Shown here: piece after piece, positions 36,657 to 47,506 of the stretch | How positions within the stretch are numbered: position 1 is the first letter of the stretch | Layout: every line of letters begins with the position of its first letter | Assembly: GCF_000817775.3 (NCBI RefSeq) | Contig: NZ_JTHE03000024.1 | Coordinates: 1 to 64,000 of the forward strand | From: Lyngbya confervoides BDU141951 | GTDB taxonomy: Bacteria > Cyanobacteriota > Cyanobacteriia > Thermosynechococcales > Thermosynechococcaceae | Direction: 5' to 3' | DNA length: 64,000 nucleotides | Made by a program: the position numbers and the translations under genes | The notes under the pieces: generated by a model | What the model was told of the DNA's origin: nothing | Databases searched by the model: none | Seen by the model: the letters and a program-made list of their open reading frames with translations, nothing else

Positions 36657-38426
36657 ATGCCATCTCAGCAGATTCTTCGAACGCAGGTCCTGGTGGTGGG
36701 GGGTGGAACCGGAGGAACCGCCGCGGCCATCCAGGCGGCGCGTCAGGGCGTCGAAACCATCCTGGTCAGTGAGGGGCCTTGGCTAGGGGGCATGCTCACC
36801 TCAGCCGGGGTTTGTGCTCCCGACGGCAATGAGCTAACGGCCTTTCAAACAGGATTGTGGGGATCCTTCCTGAGGGCAATCCTGGACCGCGAACCAAGCG
36901 GGGTGGACCATGGCTGGGTTAGTTTTTTTACCTATCAACCCCACACCGGAGCCAGTATCTTTGCCGACTGGGTGGCTCAGCTTCCTCATTTACAATGGAT
37001 TCAGGGCTACGAGCCCCAGGCCGTATTCCGGGAGGGCGATCGCATCACTGGCGTAGCCTTTGACGGACTCAGCGTTTATGCGGACCTGACCCTGGATGGC
37101 ACCGAGCTGGGAGACCTTCTGGCCCTGGGAGAGGTCCCCCACCGACTGGGATGGGAGCTGCAATCGCAATGGCAAGAGCCCAGTGCCCCCCTGGAGGAAT
37201 CTCCCCTGACTCAGCGCTACCCGGTTCAGGCCCCCACCTGGGTGTTTTATCTGCAATCTGCTATGGACCCAGGGGCAGGCCGCGTCGCGCCGCCCTCAGG
37301 GCCTAGCCCCTTCCAGCAGGCTTTACAAGGCTACAGCCCCCATGCCTTTATCCAATACGGGGCGATTCCCCATCAGCGCTACATGATCAACTGGCCCCAG
37401 CACGGCAATGACTACGCCCAGGGCGTCATCCGGCTCTTTGAATCGGCCCAACAACGCCAAGCGTTTTTGCGCGAAGCCCACGCCCACAGCCAGCAGTTTG
37501 CCCAGTTCCTCAGCCATCATCTAGAGCACCCCTACGAACTTGCGGATTCCCTCTTTCCCTCGCGGCCTGGACAGCTTGGCGGTGGGGCCTTTGCACTACA
37601 TCCCTACTATCGTGAAAGCCGACGACTGGTGGGAATGACAACCGTCATTGAACAAGATCTCCTGCCCCAGGGGGCGGTGGCGCCCCTGCCTCGCGATGAC
37701 ACGGGACAGGTGAGCGCCATTGCCATTGGCAACTATGCCAACGATCACCATTACCCCAGCGGAGACATCCCTCTCGCCCCCAAATCCATGCGCTGGGGAG
37801 GGCGCTGGACCGGCACAGCCTTCACCATTCCCTACGGGTCCCTCGTTCCCAAGGCGGTGGATGGGCTGCTGGTGTGCGAGAAAAATATTTCCGTCTCCCA
37901 CATGGCAAACGGCGCCACCCGCCTGCAGCCCCTGGTGCTCGGCATAGGTCAGGCCGCTGGCATGGCCGCTGCCCTGGCAGTGCAGCAAGGAATTCAACCC
38001 CGCGCCCTCAAGGTGCGATCGCTGCAAAACGCTCTTCTCAACGATGCCCTGGCCCCGGCGGCAGTGGTGCCGTTTTACAATTTAGCCCCCCACCATCCCG
38101 ACTGGAAGCAGCGTCAGATCGAGGTCCTGGAGGACCCCAGCCGCTATCCCGCCACGGGCAATTGCCCAGACTTGCCGCCCTGCTCCCCACGGCTGGGCAA
38201 GGCCGAGCAGCAGCGCCTCCACACCGTTCAAGGACGCTTCGAGCGCTGCGGCCCCAATCACTATCAGATCCATCTGGATCCTCCGGGGCAGACTCCCTGG
38301 AGTCTGGTCACCCTCCACGCCCAGGTTCATGATCAACTGCAGAGCCTGCCCAATCACGCCTCGATCCAGGTCCAGGGCTGGTTTAATCCAGCCGGCGGGT
38401 GGATTCGCGTCCATGCCCTGGACTAG
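36657..38426 (+). CDS. FAD-dependent oxidoreductase (PF12831 type)
   Basis: 589 aa. N-terminal dinucleotide-binding motif VLVVGGGTGGTAAAIQAARQ, then EGPWLGGMLTSAGV and the C-terminal FAD segment MANGATRLQPLVLGIGQAAGMAAALAVQ. This matches the FAD_oxidored family; substrates are not known for most members. GAGG lies 6 nt before the ATG, within the end of the GGDEF/EAL gene, so the two genes are probably cotranscribed. The C-terminal about 80 residues form an extra domain (RCGPNHYQIHLDPPGQTPWS). The 3' end overlaps ispE by 4 nt tail to tail. Confidence 0.85.
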   Translation: MPSQQILRTQVLVVGGGTGGTAAAIQAARQGVETILVSEGPWLGGMLTSAGVCAPDGNELTAFQTGLWGSFLRAILDREPSGVDHGWVSFFTYQPHTGASIFADWVAQLPHLQWIQGYEPQAVFREGDRITGVAFDGLSVYADLTLDGTELGDLLALGEVPHRLGWELQSQWQEPSAPLEESPLTQRYPVQAPTWVFYLQSAMDPGAGRVAPPSGPSPFQQALQGYSPHAFIQYGAIPHQRYMINWPQHGNDYAQGVIRLFESAQQRQAFLREAHAHSQQFAQFLSHHLEHPYELADSLFPSRPGQLGGGAFALHPYYRESRRLVGMTTVIEQDLLPQGAVAPLPRDDTGQVSAIAIGNYANDHHYPSGDIPLAPKSMRWGGRWTGTAFTIPYGSLVPKAVDGLLVCEKNISVSHMANGATRLQPLVLGIGQAAGMAAALAVQQGIQPRALKVRSLQNALLNDALAPAAVVPFYNLAPHHPDWKQRQIEVLEDPSRYPATGNCPDLPPCSPRLGKAEQQRLHTVQGRFERCGPNHYQIHLDPPGQTPWSLVTLHAQVHDQLQSLPNHASIQVQGWFNPAGGWIRVHALD

Positions 38427-39361
38427 ACAGGCTCCAGCACTGAGATACCGAACCGACAAAACTGGGTCACCCAGCATTGCAGGTCCGCATCGGCAATGGC
38501 GGCTTGGACCTGCTGGGCCAAGGCTTGGGCCTCCGCCTGGGTCTGGGTCAGGGCAAAAACCGTTGGCCCGGATCCGGACATCAGACAGCCCAGGGGCTGA
38601 TGCTTCAGGAACGTCTCCTTCAGCCTTGCCACCCTAGGCAACTCATCCAAGACCGCCCTTTCAAGATCATTGTGGAGGCATTGCCCAATCTGCACATAAT
38701 CCTGGGCCTGCATGGCCTTAAGCAAGGGTACAGAGGGACCCTGACGTCGCCGCACCTCCTGGGCCTCTGGGCTGTTCGCGTAGCAATCTGCAAACCGAGT
38801 CCGATAGGTTTGGTAGGCCCAAGGCGTGGACACCGAGAGACTGTCGTACTTGGCCAACACCGCATAGCACTGATCTAGATCGGCTAGGGGCGAGAGCTCT
38901 TCCCCTCGCCCCAGGGCCAGTTTGGTCCCGCCACCCACGCAAAAGGGCACATCCGAGCCCAGCTGAGCGGCATAGTATTCCAGCTCCGCCTGGGTTAGCC
39001 CCAGGTTCCACATCAGATCCAGCCCCACCAGAGTGGCAGCACCATCGGTGGACCCGCCCGCCAACCCGGCTCCAATGGGAATCCGCTTCTGAATTTGAAT
39101 CTCCACACCGCCATGGCCAGGGTATTGCTGCTGCATCAGCCGGGCCGCCTTATACGCCAAATTGCTGGAGTCCGTGGGCACCATCGGATGATCACAGCGC
39201 ACGATAATGCGATCCCCGGCTAGAGGGGTGATCTTCACCTCATCGGCTAAATCCACGCTCTGCATCACCATCACCAGTTCGTGGTAGCCGTCCGGGCGAT
39301 CGCCAATCACCTCCAAGAGCAGATTAATTTTTGCCGGAGCCAGAAGAGTGTAGGACTGCAT
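38423..39361 (-). CDS. ispE: 4-diphosphocytidyl-2-C-methyl-D-erythritol kinase
   Basis: 312 aa GHMP kinase of the MEP isoprenoid pathway; it phosphorylates CDP-methylerythritol at the 2-hydroxyl. Visible motifs: LLAPAKINLLLEV, DGYHEL, the ATP loop PIGAGLAGGSTDGAA and the third GHMP motif CLMSGSGPTVFAL. The ATG at 39361 (MQSYTLLAPAK) is the family start; the longer frame overlaps rsmA. It follows rsmA by 85 nt, an arrangement common in cyanobacteria. Confidence 0.95.
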   Translation of the reverse strand: MQSYTLLAPAKINLLLEVIGDRPDGYHELVMVMQSVDLADEVKITPLAGDRIIVRCDHPMVPTDSSNLAYKAARLMQQQYPGHGGVEIQIQKRIPIGAGLAGGSTDGAATLVGLDLMWNLGLTQAELEYYAAQLGSDVPFCVGGGTKLALGRGEELSPLADLDQCYAVLAKYDSLSVSTPWAYQTYRTRFADCYANSPEAQEVRRRQGPSVPLLKAMQAQDYVQIGQCLHNDLERAVLDELPRVARLKETFLKHQPLGCLMSGSGPTVFALTQTQAEAQALAQQVQAAIADADLQCWVTQFCRFGISVLEPV

Positions 39362-39446
39362 AGGCAAGGGGCGCAGCAACAGCAAGGAAGAACCATTGCC
39401 CACTGTAGCAGTGGAGATCCCCTTTGCTGACGAACCACGGCGAAAA

Positions 39447-40292
39447 TTAAGATTCCGCGCCCCCCTCCATGGCACGAGCGGGAGCGGGTAAGCGTCGGCT
39501 CAGCTCAATCCACTGATCCAGGCCCAGATCTTCGGCCCTTACCTCCGGGGAGATCTGCATTGAAACCAGGGCAGCAGTGATTTGATCTTTGGTGAACATT
39601 GCCCCCAGGGTATTGCGCAGCATTTTGCGGCGAGTACTAAATCCCTGTTTAACTAAGGTTCGCATCCAGCGCGGTTGGGGAGCCGGATGAGGATAGGGGC
39701 GCGGAGTGAGGCGAATCACGGCTGACTCCACCTGGGGAGGCGGCTTAAAGGCCGAGGGAGGGACCGGGAAAAGCACCTCGCAATGGGCCAGGTACTGCAC
39801 CCGCACCGATAGGGCCCCAAAGGCCTTCGATCCAGGCACCGCTGCAATTCGCTGGGCAACTTCGTTTTGCACCAGCAGCACAATGACCTCCAGGCTTTTT
39901 TCCAAAGGGCGATCGATCGGACCCAGAAGCTTTTCAAGAATCGGCCCGGTAATGTTGTAGGGAATGTTAGCCACCACCTTATTGATCTCGGAAAACACCG
40001 GATCGGCCTGCATCCCCACAAAGGGAAGATGCAGAAAATCGGCCTCCACCAGCTCAAAGCGCGGATGACCCTGGAAATGCTTGCGGAGATAACCACACAG
40101 ATCCCGGTCAATTTCCACTGAAACCACTTTTCCCGCCTGGGCCAGCAGACGCTCGGTGAGCACCCCCTTACCCGGGCCGATCTCCAACACGTGATCCCCA
40201 GCGGACAAATGCGCCGCCTGGGCGATCTGATCAAGGACCGTCGCACTCTGGAGCCAATGCTGGCCAAATCGTTTTCTCGGGCGGGGTTTCAT
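39447..40292 (-). CDS. rsmA: 16S rRNA dimethyladenosine transferase
   Basis: 281 aa (KsgA). It dimethylates two adjacent adenosines near the 3' end of 16S rRNA. N-terminal RKRFGQHWL, SAM motif I VLEIGPGKGVLTE, and the catalytic motif IV NIPYNITGPI are intact. It begins at the ATG at 40292, divergent from the DUF1825 gene, and is transcribed with ispE. Confidence 0.95.
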   Translation of the reverse strand: MKPRPRKRFGQHWLQSATVLDQIAQAAHLSAGDHVLEIGPGKGVLTERLLAQAGKVVSVEIDRDLCGYLRKHFQGHPRFELVEADFLHLPFVGMQADPVFSEINKVVANIPYNITGPILEKLLGPIDRPLEKSLEVIVLLVQNEVAQRIAAVPGSKAFGALSVRVQYLAHCEVLFPVPPSAFKPPPQVESAVIRLTPRPYPHPAPQPRWMRTLVKQGFSTRRKMLRNTLGAMFTKDQITAALVSMQISPEVRAEDLGLDQWIELSRRLPAPARAMEGGAES

Positions 40293-40513
40293 GGAGGTCT
40301 ATTGTCCTATTTCGGTTTTCCCTAATTCATCTTTCCTAGGCTGGAATAAGGTCTAGAGCTACCATAGGGCTAGAGTCTTAAACTCCATTGAGGCCAGAGA
40401 TGGCGCTGAGGACTGGGCAGGGTGGGGCGCCCCTTCATTGAGGCAAATCGCCTGCATCGGTAGAAAAGCCATCGCCAAAATTTATCCTTCCTTCGCTACC
40501 ATTGAAAACCACC

Positions 40514-40837
40514 ATGGGATTTTTCGAGTCAGACATTGTGCAACAAGAGGCCAAAAGCTTGTTCGAAGACTACCAGTCTTTGACCCAGCTGGGTAGCGAA
40601 TACGGTAAATTTGACCGTGAGGGGAAAGTCATTTTTATCCAGAAAATGGAGGAGATGATGGATCGCTATCGAGTCTTTATGAAGCGATTTGAGCTCTCCG
40701 ATGATTTTATGGCCAAGATGACGGTGGAACAGCTCAAGACCCAGCTGGGCCAGTTTGGCATGACCCCGCAGCAAATGTTTGAGCAAATGAACCAGACCCT
40801 GGAGCGCATGAAGCGGGAAGTGGAGACAGACCGTTGA
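40514..40837 (+). CDS. DUF1825 family protein
   Basis: 107 aa, all-helical, starting MGFFESDIVQQEAKSLF and containing EKMEEMMDRYRVFMKRFELSDD-like sequence (here QKMEEMMDRYRVFMKRFELS). This is the cyanobacterium-specific DUF1825 family, function unknown. The ATG at 40514 is used instead of the in-frame TTG at 40502. Its TGA overlaps the TTG start of the aminotransferase gene (TTGA), so the two are probably coupled. Confidence 0.88.
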   Translation: MGFFESDIVQQEAKSLFEDYQSLTQLGSEYGKFDREGKVIFIQKMEEMMDRYRVFMKRFELSDDFMAKMTVEQLKTQLGQFGMTPQQMFEQMNQTLERMKREVETDR

Positions 40838-41685
40838 CTATTTTGACCAATCTTGACGGCCTTATTGCCCCCACAGCCTCCGTTTCTGTCCTGGACCGGG
40901 GCTTTCTCTACGGCGACAGCGTTTATGAAGTGGTGAGAACTTACAAGGGCCAACTCTTTGGCCTGGATCCGCATCTGCGCCGACTGCGTGCATCGGCAGA
41001 CTATTTGTATCTGGAGATTCCCTGGAGCGATCGCCATATTCGCCATGAAGTTGAAAGAACCCTGGCGCAAGCAGATTGGCCTGAATCCTATGTTCGAATT
41101 GTAGTCACGCGCGGAACCGAGTCAAAAATTAGCCTGCAGCCGAGTCCCGCCCTTGAGCCGAGTCTACTGATTATTCTCAGTGCCATTGACCCCACGCCCA
41201 CCCTGTCCCAGACAGGCGTGAACTTGGTGATTCCCGATCGTCTGCGCAATGATCAACGAGCCCTATCGCCGAAGGCCAAAACCGGCAATTATCTAAACAA
41301 TATTCTGGCCCTGCTGGAGGCCCAGCAGCAGGGAGCAGACGATGCCCTGCTGCTGAACGGGGCGGGTCTGATTACGGAAGCAACCACCAGTAATCTGTGG
41401 GTTATTCGGGACGGCAGGGTGATCACACCCGATGACGACGTCGGAATTTTACAGGGCATCACCCGAGACTATATCTTCCAAATTCTAGAGCAGCACCATA
41501 TCCCCCACCAAAAGGCCCACCTGAGGCCCTCGGACCTCGAAGGCATAGAGGAGGCGTTTCTCAGCTCCTCCGTGCGTCTGATTATGCCGATCCGATCCAT
41601 TGATCAAAGGCCACTGCCCCACTGCCCAGGTCCAATGACCCAAAAAATTTGGGATGAATTTCTGACCCTGATGGACCCCACTTAA
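40834..41685 (+). CDS. Class IV PLP aminotransferase (branched-chain / D-amino-acid / ADC-lyase group)
   Basis: 283 aa. VSVLDRGFLYGDSVYEVVRTY at the N-terminus, PLP lysine in PKAKTGNYLNN and the conserved Glu in LITEATTSNLW place it in the fold-type IV family. It could act on branched-chain amino acids, D-alanine or aminodeoxychorismate; I cannot choose. The start is a TTG that overlaps the DUF1825 stop; no ATG is available at the expected place, and the residues after TTG fit the family N-terminus. Confidence 0.85.
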   Translation: MTILTNLDGLIAPTASVSVLDRGFLYGDSVYEVVRTYKGQLFGLDPHLRRLRASADYLYLEIPWSDRHIRHEVERTLAQADWPESYVRIVVTRGTESKISLQPSPALEPSLLIILSAIDPTPTLSQTGVNLVIPDRLRNDQRALSPKAKTGNYLNNILALLEAQQQGADDALLLNGAGLITEATTSNLWVIRDGRVITPDDDVGILQGITRDYIFQILEQHHIPHQKAHLRPSDLEGIEEAFLSSSVRLIMPIRSIDQRPLPHCPGPMTQKIWDEFLTLMDPT

Positions 41686-41750
41686 TCTCTCCCACTGCAT
41701 CTTTTCCCACTGAATTTTTTAGGATCTCTCTGAGAATCTTGAATCCTCCC

Positions 41751-43478
41751 TCAATTTCGGCTGCCCTCTGGCGGGGGCTGGGTGAAAACGAGGGGACCCG
41801 GCTGGCTAGCTTGGGGTGGGTTAGTCCCGGAGTCAAGCACCGGGTTAAGAACAGGGGGCAGGCCTCCAGAGAGTATACTCAGGGGTAAGGGGGGCTGGCT
41901 GAGAACCGCCCCATAGCCTGAGGATAAAAATGGCTGGTAGCTTTCAATTCCGCTTAAGTGACGGTTCATAAAGGCCAATCCCAGGGCTTTGAGATAGTCC
42001 TGAGCAATATCGGGACGTCGTCCCCAAAAGGCCTCTAGCTGAGGAATATTGCCCTCCTCCTCGGCCTCGGGGACTTGAATCAGGGAAAAATGCGTGCCGG
42101 CGTTGATCAACACAAAGTATTTCTGCGGCGTGGTCAGCCAGCTAAAGGGTCTGACCTGCTCAGGCACCAGGGGAGCAACGGTGTCGGCACTCCCGCCAAC
42201 AATCATGGTGGGAATGGCAATATCACTCAGGCCCTGCGGCCCAAAGAGACTACTGCCGATGGGGTTCATCGCAATCACGCTCTTGATACGGGGGTCTGCG
42301 AGCTGATAGTCCTGCACTGGAATCCGCAGGTTCAGGCACTGCAGCAGCAGCGAAAGATTAAAGGTGTCATCGAGATTGACGGCACAGTCCCTTGAAAGCT
42401 GATTAAAGTCCAGCTTTGCTCCCGCTAGAGCCAGGGCAGTGTAGCCCCCGAAGGACTGGCCCATCACCGCGACCCGATTAAAGTCAAGGCGCCCCGCAAG
42501 ATCGGGGGTGTTGGTCGAGAGCTGCTCTAGCTGATCCAGGGTAAAACTGATGTCCAGAGGTCGATCCAGAAATTCCATGCGATCAATCACATCGTTGGCT
42601 TGACCGCTGAGCAAGGCCTCTAGCTGGGCTTTGTTACTGCCCGGATGCTCGGGCACAACCACCACATAGCCCCAGGAGGCAAGATGCTCCGCCAGATAAA
42701 CAAAGCTGGTGCGATCGGAGTTCAGACCGTGGGAAATGACCACCATGGGGCGCGCAGTGGCCTGATCCAGGACAGGAAGATAGAGATCCACCGGAAAGGA
42801 TCGCGATCGCCCCGTGTAGTCCAGGCGTTTCTTGCTGTTATCGGTCAGGGGCAAGGAGATTCGGCGCCAGCGTTCCGGACCAGGCCGGGCCAGATCCAGG
42901 GTCCAGGACTCCGATAGGCTTACCTCTGCCTTGCCAGCCTCGGATTCAATGGCGGTAACCACCTGGTTGGTCTGCGCTACGAGCCCTTGCACCTCTTCAA
43001 ACAGGGCCAGCCCAGTCCTGAGATCCACATGAATGCCCTGGGTCGGATACTGCTTGAGGACGTTGAGAGCGGTGAGGCCCTCCTCCTGCGCAGCCGCTAA
43101 AATCAACGCCGACCGGAGGGCAAAGAATCCCCCCTGACCTGACTTAGGCTGCACCACCTCAGAAATTCGCCGGAGAAGGCGCTCACCAATGGGCGTGTAT
43201 AAAAATTGGGAAATCGTGAGCGGGTCTAAATCGACTCGCTCACGCAGTCCACTGCGCACTTGCTCTAGCTGGCCACGCTTAAAGAAGCGGCCATAGGTGA
43301 TTAAGTTATCGGTGTAGCGCCCTTCACGCACAAATATCTCCAGAGCCTCTATGGAAATGGATCGCTCAAACAGAGAATAGGACGCATAGATGCGCTCAGC
43401 GGCATGGACAGGACGCAGAGCGGCGCAAGCCAGCAATACCCCAAGGGCGCTTAGCCCTCGCCGGTAAACATGTTTCAT
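41751..43478 (-). CDS. Secreted alpha/beta hydrolase with N-terminal DUF1400 domain (copy 1)
   Basis: 575 aa. A signal peptide (GLSALGVLLACAALRPVHAA) precedes a DUF1400 domain (about 27-165, with YTPIGERLLRRI and LRSALILAAAQEEGLT). The hydrolase domain has the oxyanion region VVISHGLNSDRTSFVYLAEH, the nucleophile in VMGQSFGGYTAL, a candidate acid in MIVGGSADTVAPL and the His of NAGTHFSLI. The C-terminus is Pro-rich. It is most like platelet-activating-factor acetylhydrolase or dienelactone-hydrolase-type enzymes; substrate unknown. The adjacent upstream gene is a paralogue, so this pair is a tandem duplication. Confidence 0.88.
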   Translation of the reverse strand: MKHVYRRGLSALGVLLACAALRPVHAAERIYASYSLFERSISIEALEIFVREGRYTDNLITYGRFFKRGQLEQVRSGLRERVDLDPLTISQFLYTPIGERLLRRISEVVQPKSGQGGFFALRSALILAAAQEEGLTALNVLKQYPTQGIHVDLRTGLALFEEVQGLVAQTNQVVTAIESEAGKAEVSLSESWTLDLARPGPERWRRISLPLTDNSKKRLDYTGRSRSFPVDLYLPVLDQATARPMVVISHGLNSDRTSFVYLAEHLASWGYVVVVPEHPGSNKAQLEALLSGQANDVIDRMEFLDRPLDISFTLDQLEQLSTNTPDLAGRLDFNRVAVMGQSFGGYTALALAGAKLDFNQLSRDCAVNLDDTFNLSLLLQCLNLRIPVQDYQLADPRIKSVIAMNPIGSSLFGPQGLSDIAIPTMIVGGSADTVAPLVPEQVRPFSWLTTPQKYFVLINAGTHFSLIQVPEAEEEGNIPQLEAFWGRRPDIAQDYLKALGLAFMNRHLSGIESYQPFLSSGYGAVLSQPPLPLSILSGGLPPVLNPVLDSGTNPPQASQPGPLVFTQPPPEGSRN

Positions 43479-43579
43479 GAGGGTTGAAATGGCAGGACAG
43501 TGAAGGGAAACACAAAGCTTTGCTTCAATCAGGGGAGAGCGATCAGGTTTGATCGGTGACGGTATCTGGATCTGTGACC

Positions 43580-45319
43580 CTATTTTACATGAGTCAATGA
43601 ATATTCCTTCTGGGGGCGAATTGTGACGCCAAACACCGAAAGATCAGGCTGATTGAGCGACTTAACCGTGACTGGCAGAGAAAAGACCGGTGGGTTGGAT
43701 TGCACAGGCAAATAGGTTGCAAAAAAACTTAGCGCGATCGCCCTAAGGACGACTCGGGTCTTGCGACTGATGGTCTCTGGACTACCGGCGGGACCATTGA
43801 GGAGGGCATCCTGGGCAGAGAGATCGCCGATACTGGAAAAATGATTTGCCTGATCAAGGAGCAGCAAATGCTGGTGAGGACTGGACAGCTGTTGAAAGGC
43901 GGCCCACTGTTCCTGGGCTAGGGGGGCAATGTAGTCTGTGCCGCCTGCCACCATCAGCAGGGGAATTTGAATGTTTTCCAGTCCGGTCGGGCCAAACAGC
44001 GCACTGGAAATCGGATTGACCACCATCACGGCCTTCACGCGAGGTTCGGATAACTTAGGCAGGGGGACAGAGATGGCAGCAGCTTGGCATTGCAGGAGCA
44101 GCGACGGGTTAAACGCCTGCAGGGAACCTTGTTGGCAGGTTTGCCGCAGTTGGGGCAAATCCAGCTGTCCCCCGGCGTTGACTAGGGCGGTATAACCTCC
44201 AAAGGAATGTCCGATGATGCCCACCTGGTTCAGATTAAGACGCCCCTTCAGCTGCGGATCAAGGTGACTTCGACGGGTCAATTCATCCAAAATAAACTGG
44301 ATGTCCAACGGACGATCAATAAACTCCTGGGGACGAGAGATCTCGCTCAGTTCGCTCTTGAGGAGCGCCCGCCAATAGGCAACGGAACTCCCTAAATGCT
44401 CGGGAATGATCACCGCGTAGCCATAGGAAGCCAGGTGTTCGGCTAGATAGGTGTGGGAGGTTCGACCTGCACCCAGACCATGGGAGAGAATGAGGACAGG
44501 GGCCGGGTCACCCCGATGGGGCAGGTAGAGATCCAATGGCAATGACCGGACGCTGCCCGAAAATTGCAGGCGCTCAGAACTCGAGTCTTGCAGTTGTAGA
44601 CTTCTCGTTTGCCAGCGAAACGGGCCTACCTGAGTTAAGGCTTGCACCTGGGAAGGGAGCAGGGGTCGGATCGAGGCCGTTGCGTCCAGGGATCGCTGCT
44701 TAATTTCCTGCTTAACCTGCTGCTGATCCGCAGTTGCTCTCTGCAGCAGCTTGAACAGTCGCAGTCCTTCCTGCACGTCAACACGAACTCCCGCTGCCGG
44801 GAAGTGACGCAGTAGCCCCAATAGCGTGATGGATTCCTCCTGAGCCGCCGTCAAAATGATGGCGGTGCGCAGGGCAATCACGGAGTCCATTTCAGGTGCA
44901 TCGGCCTGCACGAGCTGGCTGAGATCTTCTAGAAATCGATATCCACTCGAGGTGGATAGGAACCGGGCCAGCACCTGGGGAGGAATGTGCAGAGACTGGT
45001 TCAAGGTGCGCCGTAAATCCTCAAGTTGGGTAGGATTGAGTCCTCGGAGGTAGGAGTTTAACAGCGGCGATCGCTCCCCCTTGGTGGCGTAGGCTTCCAG
45101 ATCGGCCACGGGCAGCTCTAAACTCAAAAAGGAATATTGAACCCGCAGGGTGTCTGCGGCCTTGAGGGGGAGCGCCACCTGCAAAGCCAGCAGGATGGAC
45201 ATAAGACCGGATCGAATCCCCAAGCTTGGCCGTGACAGGACGGTTCCGGGGAACCCGATCCCCCGTCTCCTTGGCATGGAGTTCCCCCGCATCGGGGGTA
45301 GAGCGCGCCAGCTATTCAT
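43580..45319 (-). CDS. Secreted alpha/beta hydrolase with N-terminal DUF1400 domain (copy 2)
   Basis: 579 aa, same layout as the downstream paralogue: signal sequence (about 38-56), DUF1400 (YSFLSLELPVADLEAYA, LRTAIILTAAQEESIT), then the hydrolase domain with LSHGLGAGRTSHTYLAEHLA, IIGHSFGGYTAL and NQANHFSSI-type His (here DQANHFSSI). The start is uncertain: ATG 45319 gives an arginine-rich lead of about 35 residues before the signal; ATG at about 45274 or 45202 would give shorter leads. The two copies differ in the residue before the nucleophile (GQS versus GHS) and in their C-termini. Confidence 0.86.
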   Translation of the reverse strand: MNSWRALPPMRGNSMPRRRGIGFPGTVLSRPSLGIRSGLMSILLALQVALPLKAADTLRVQYSFLSLELPVADLEAYATKGERSPLLNSYLRGLNPTQLEDLRRTLNQSLHIPPQVLARFLSTSSGYRFLEDLSQLVQADAPEMDSVIALRTAIILTAAQEESITLLGLLRHFPAAGVRVDVQEGLRLFKLLQRATADQQQVKQEIKQRSLDATASIRPLLPSQVQALTQVGPFRWQTRSLQLQDSSSERLQFSGSVRSLPLDLYLPHRGDPAPVLILSHGLGAGRTSHTYLAEHLASYGYAVIIPEHLGSSVAYWRALLKSELSEISRPQEFIDRPLDIQFILDELTRRSHLDPQLKGRLNLNQVGIIGHSFGGYTALVNAGGQLDLPQLRQTCQQGSLQAFNPSLLLQCQAAAISVPLPKLSEPRVKAVMVVNPISSALFGPTGLENIQIPLLMVAGGTDYIAPLAQEQWAAFQQLSSPHQHLLLLDQANHFSSIGDLSAQDALLNGPAGSPETISRKTRVVLRAIALSFFATYLPVQSNPPVFSLPVTVKSLNQPDLSVFGVTIRPQKEYSLTHVK

Positions 45320-45461
45320 CAAGATTCCAGTTCAATCCAGAGCGATCGCCTGAGTTGATGCTAGCAAACCCCAGGAACCCGCGAGTCAACCCCCTGCGCT
45401 TTGCTGAATTATTGCCGCCGCAATCCAGTTCTCAGGCCGGGACAACCCATGGGGCCATCAT

Positions 45462-45641
45462 CTATTGGACCACCTGTTCCACTGACCGGTCCAGGGCCGC
45501 TCCACAGATCTCCGATGCACCCTCTAGGAGCGTGGCATCGACCCGATCGCGATCCAGGGGAGGCGGGGTGAGGGGCATCCGTTGCAGGTGGGGTTGATGG
45601 ATCGGCACGGGCTGGGGCAAGGTAAACAGCTGAGCTTGCAT
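45462..45641 (-). CDS. Small hypothetical protein, second part of an in-frame pair
   Basis: 59 aa (MQAQLFTLPQPVPIHQPHLQ..., ending RSVEQVVQ). It is Pro/Gln rich in the first half and acidic in the second. The ATG follows immediately after the TAG of the upstream 69-residue frame and is in the same reading frame, so the two together look like one frame of about 129 codons with a single TAG inside. No family is recognised. It could be a separate coupled gene or the 3' part of a broken one. Confidence 0.5.
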   Translation of the reverse strand: MQAQLFTLPQPVPIHQPHLQRMPLTPPPLDRDRVDATLLEGASEICGAALDRSVEQVVQ

Positions 45642-45851
45642 CTATTCAGCCACCGCCTCAGGCGCGGGACCAAGCGCCTTGATCAAAGCCGCGTAGCGAT
45701 CTTGCACCGCAGTCGGAACCTCCTCGGGCCAGGTTTCTAAGGTTTCATACCGCCAGATCCAGGGCCAAGAGGCTAATTGCTTTTGCAGCTGATCGATGAG
45801 GCGAATCAGAGTGGGCTGAAGGCGTAAGGCAAGGCCATGCTGCCGGGTCAC
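45642..45851 (-). CDS. Small hypothetical protein, first part of an in-frame pair
   Basis: 69 aa, start GTG at 45851 (a TGA lies in frame 12 nt upstream, so no longer version exists). Helical and amphipathic: LQPTLIRLIDQLQKQLASWP, then WRYETLETWPEEVPT. It looks like a real small protein, unrecognised. Its TAG is followed at once by the ATG of the next frame. It is divergent from thiC. Confidence 0.5.
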   Translation of the reverse strand: MTRQHGLALRLQPTLIRLIDQLQKQLASWPWIWRYETLETWPEEVPTAVQDRYAALIKALGPAPEAVAE

Positions 45852-45970
45852 CCGGCTGGTTCATGAATTAAGTTTCATCGACGGATACGATTTGTTGCAT
45901 TCCCCTAAGATTACTAGAGCTGTCCCCGGAGAAGCAGATGTTCTTTAAAACAAAGTGGTAGGATTCAAAA

Positions 45971-47444
<1,474 letters not shown>

Positions 47445-47506
47445 GAGGGGGCACTCCAGCCCAATCTCTGAGAAACCAACTTACGGTGGCTTGGACAACG
47501 AAGCCC

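Noticed and set aside
45226-45597. 123-codon plus-strand frame between the hydrolase and the small gene pair
   Set aside because: Arg/Ser/Pro-rich reverse-strand artefact over the hydrolase start and the small gene; no ribosome-binding site.
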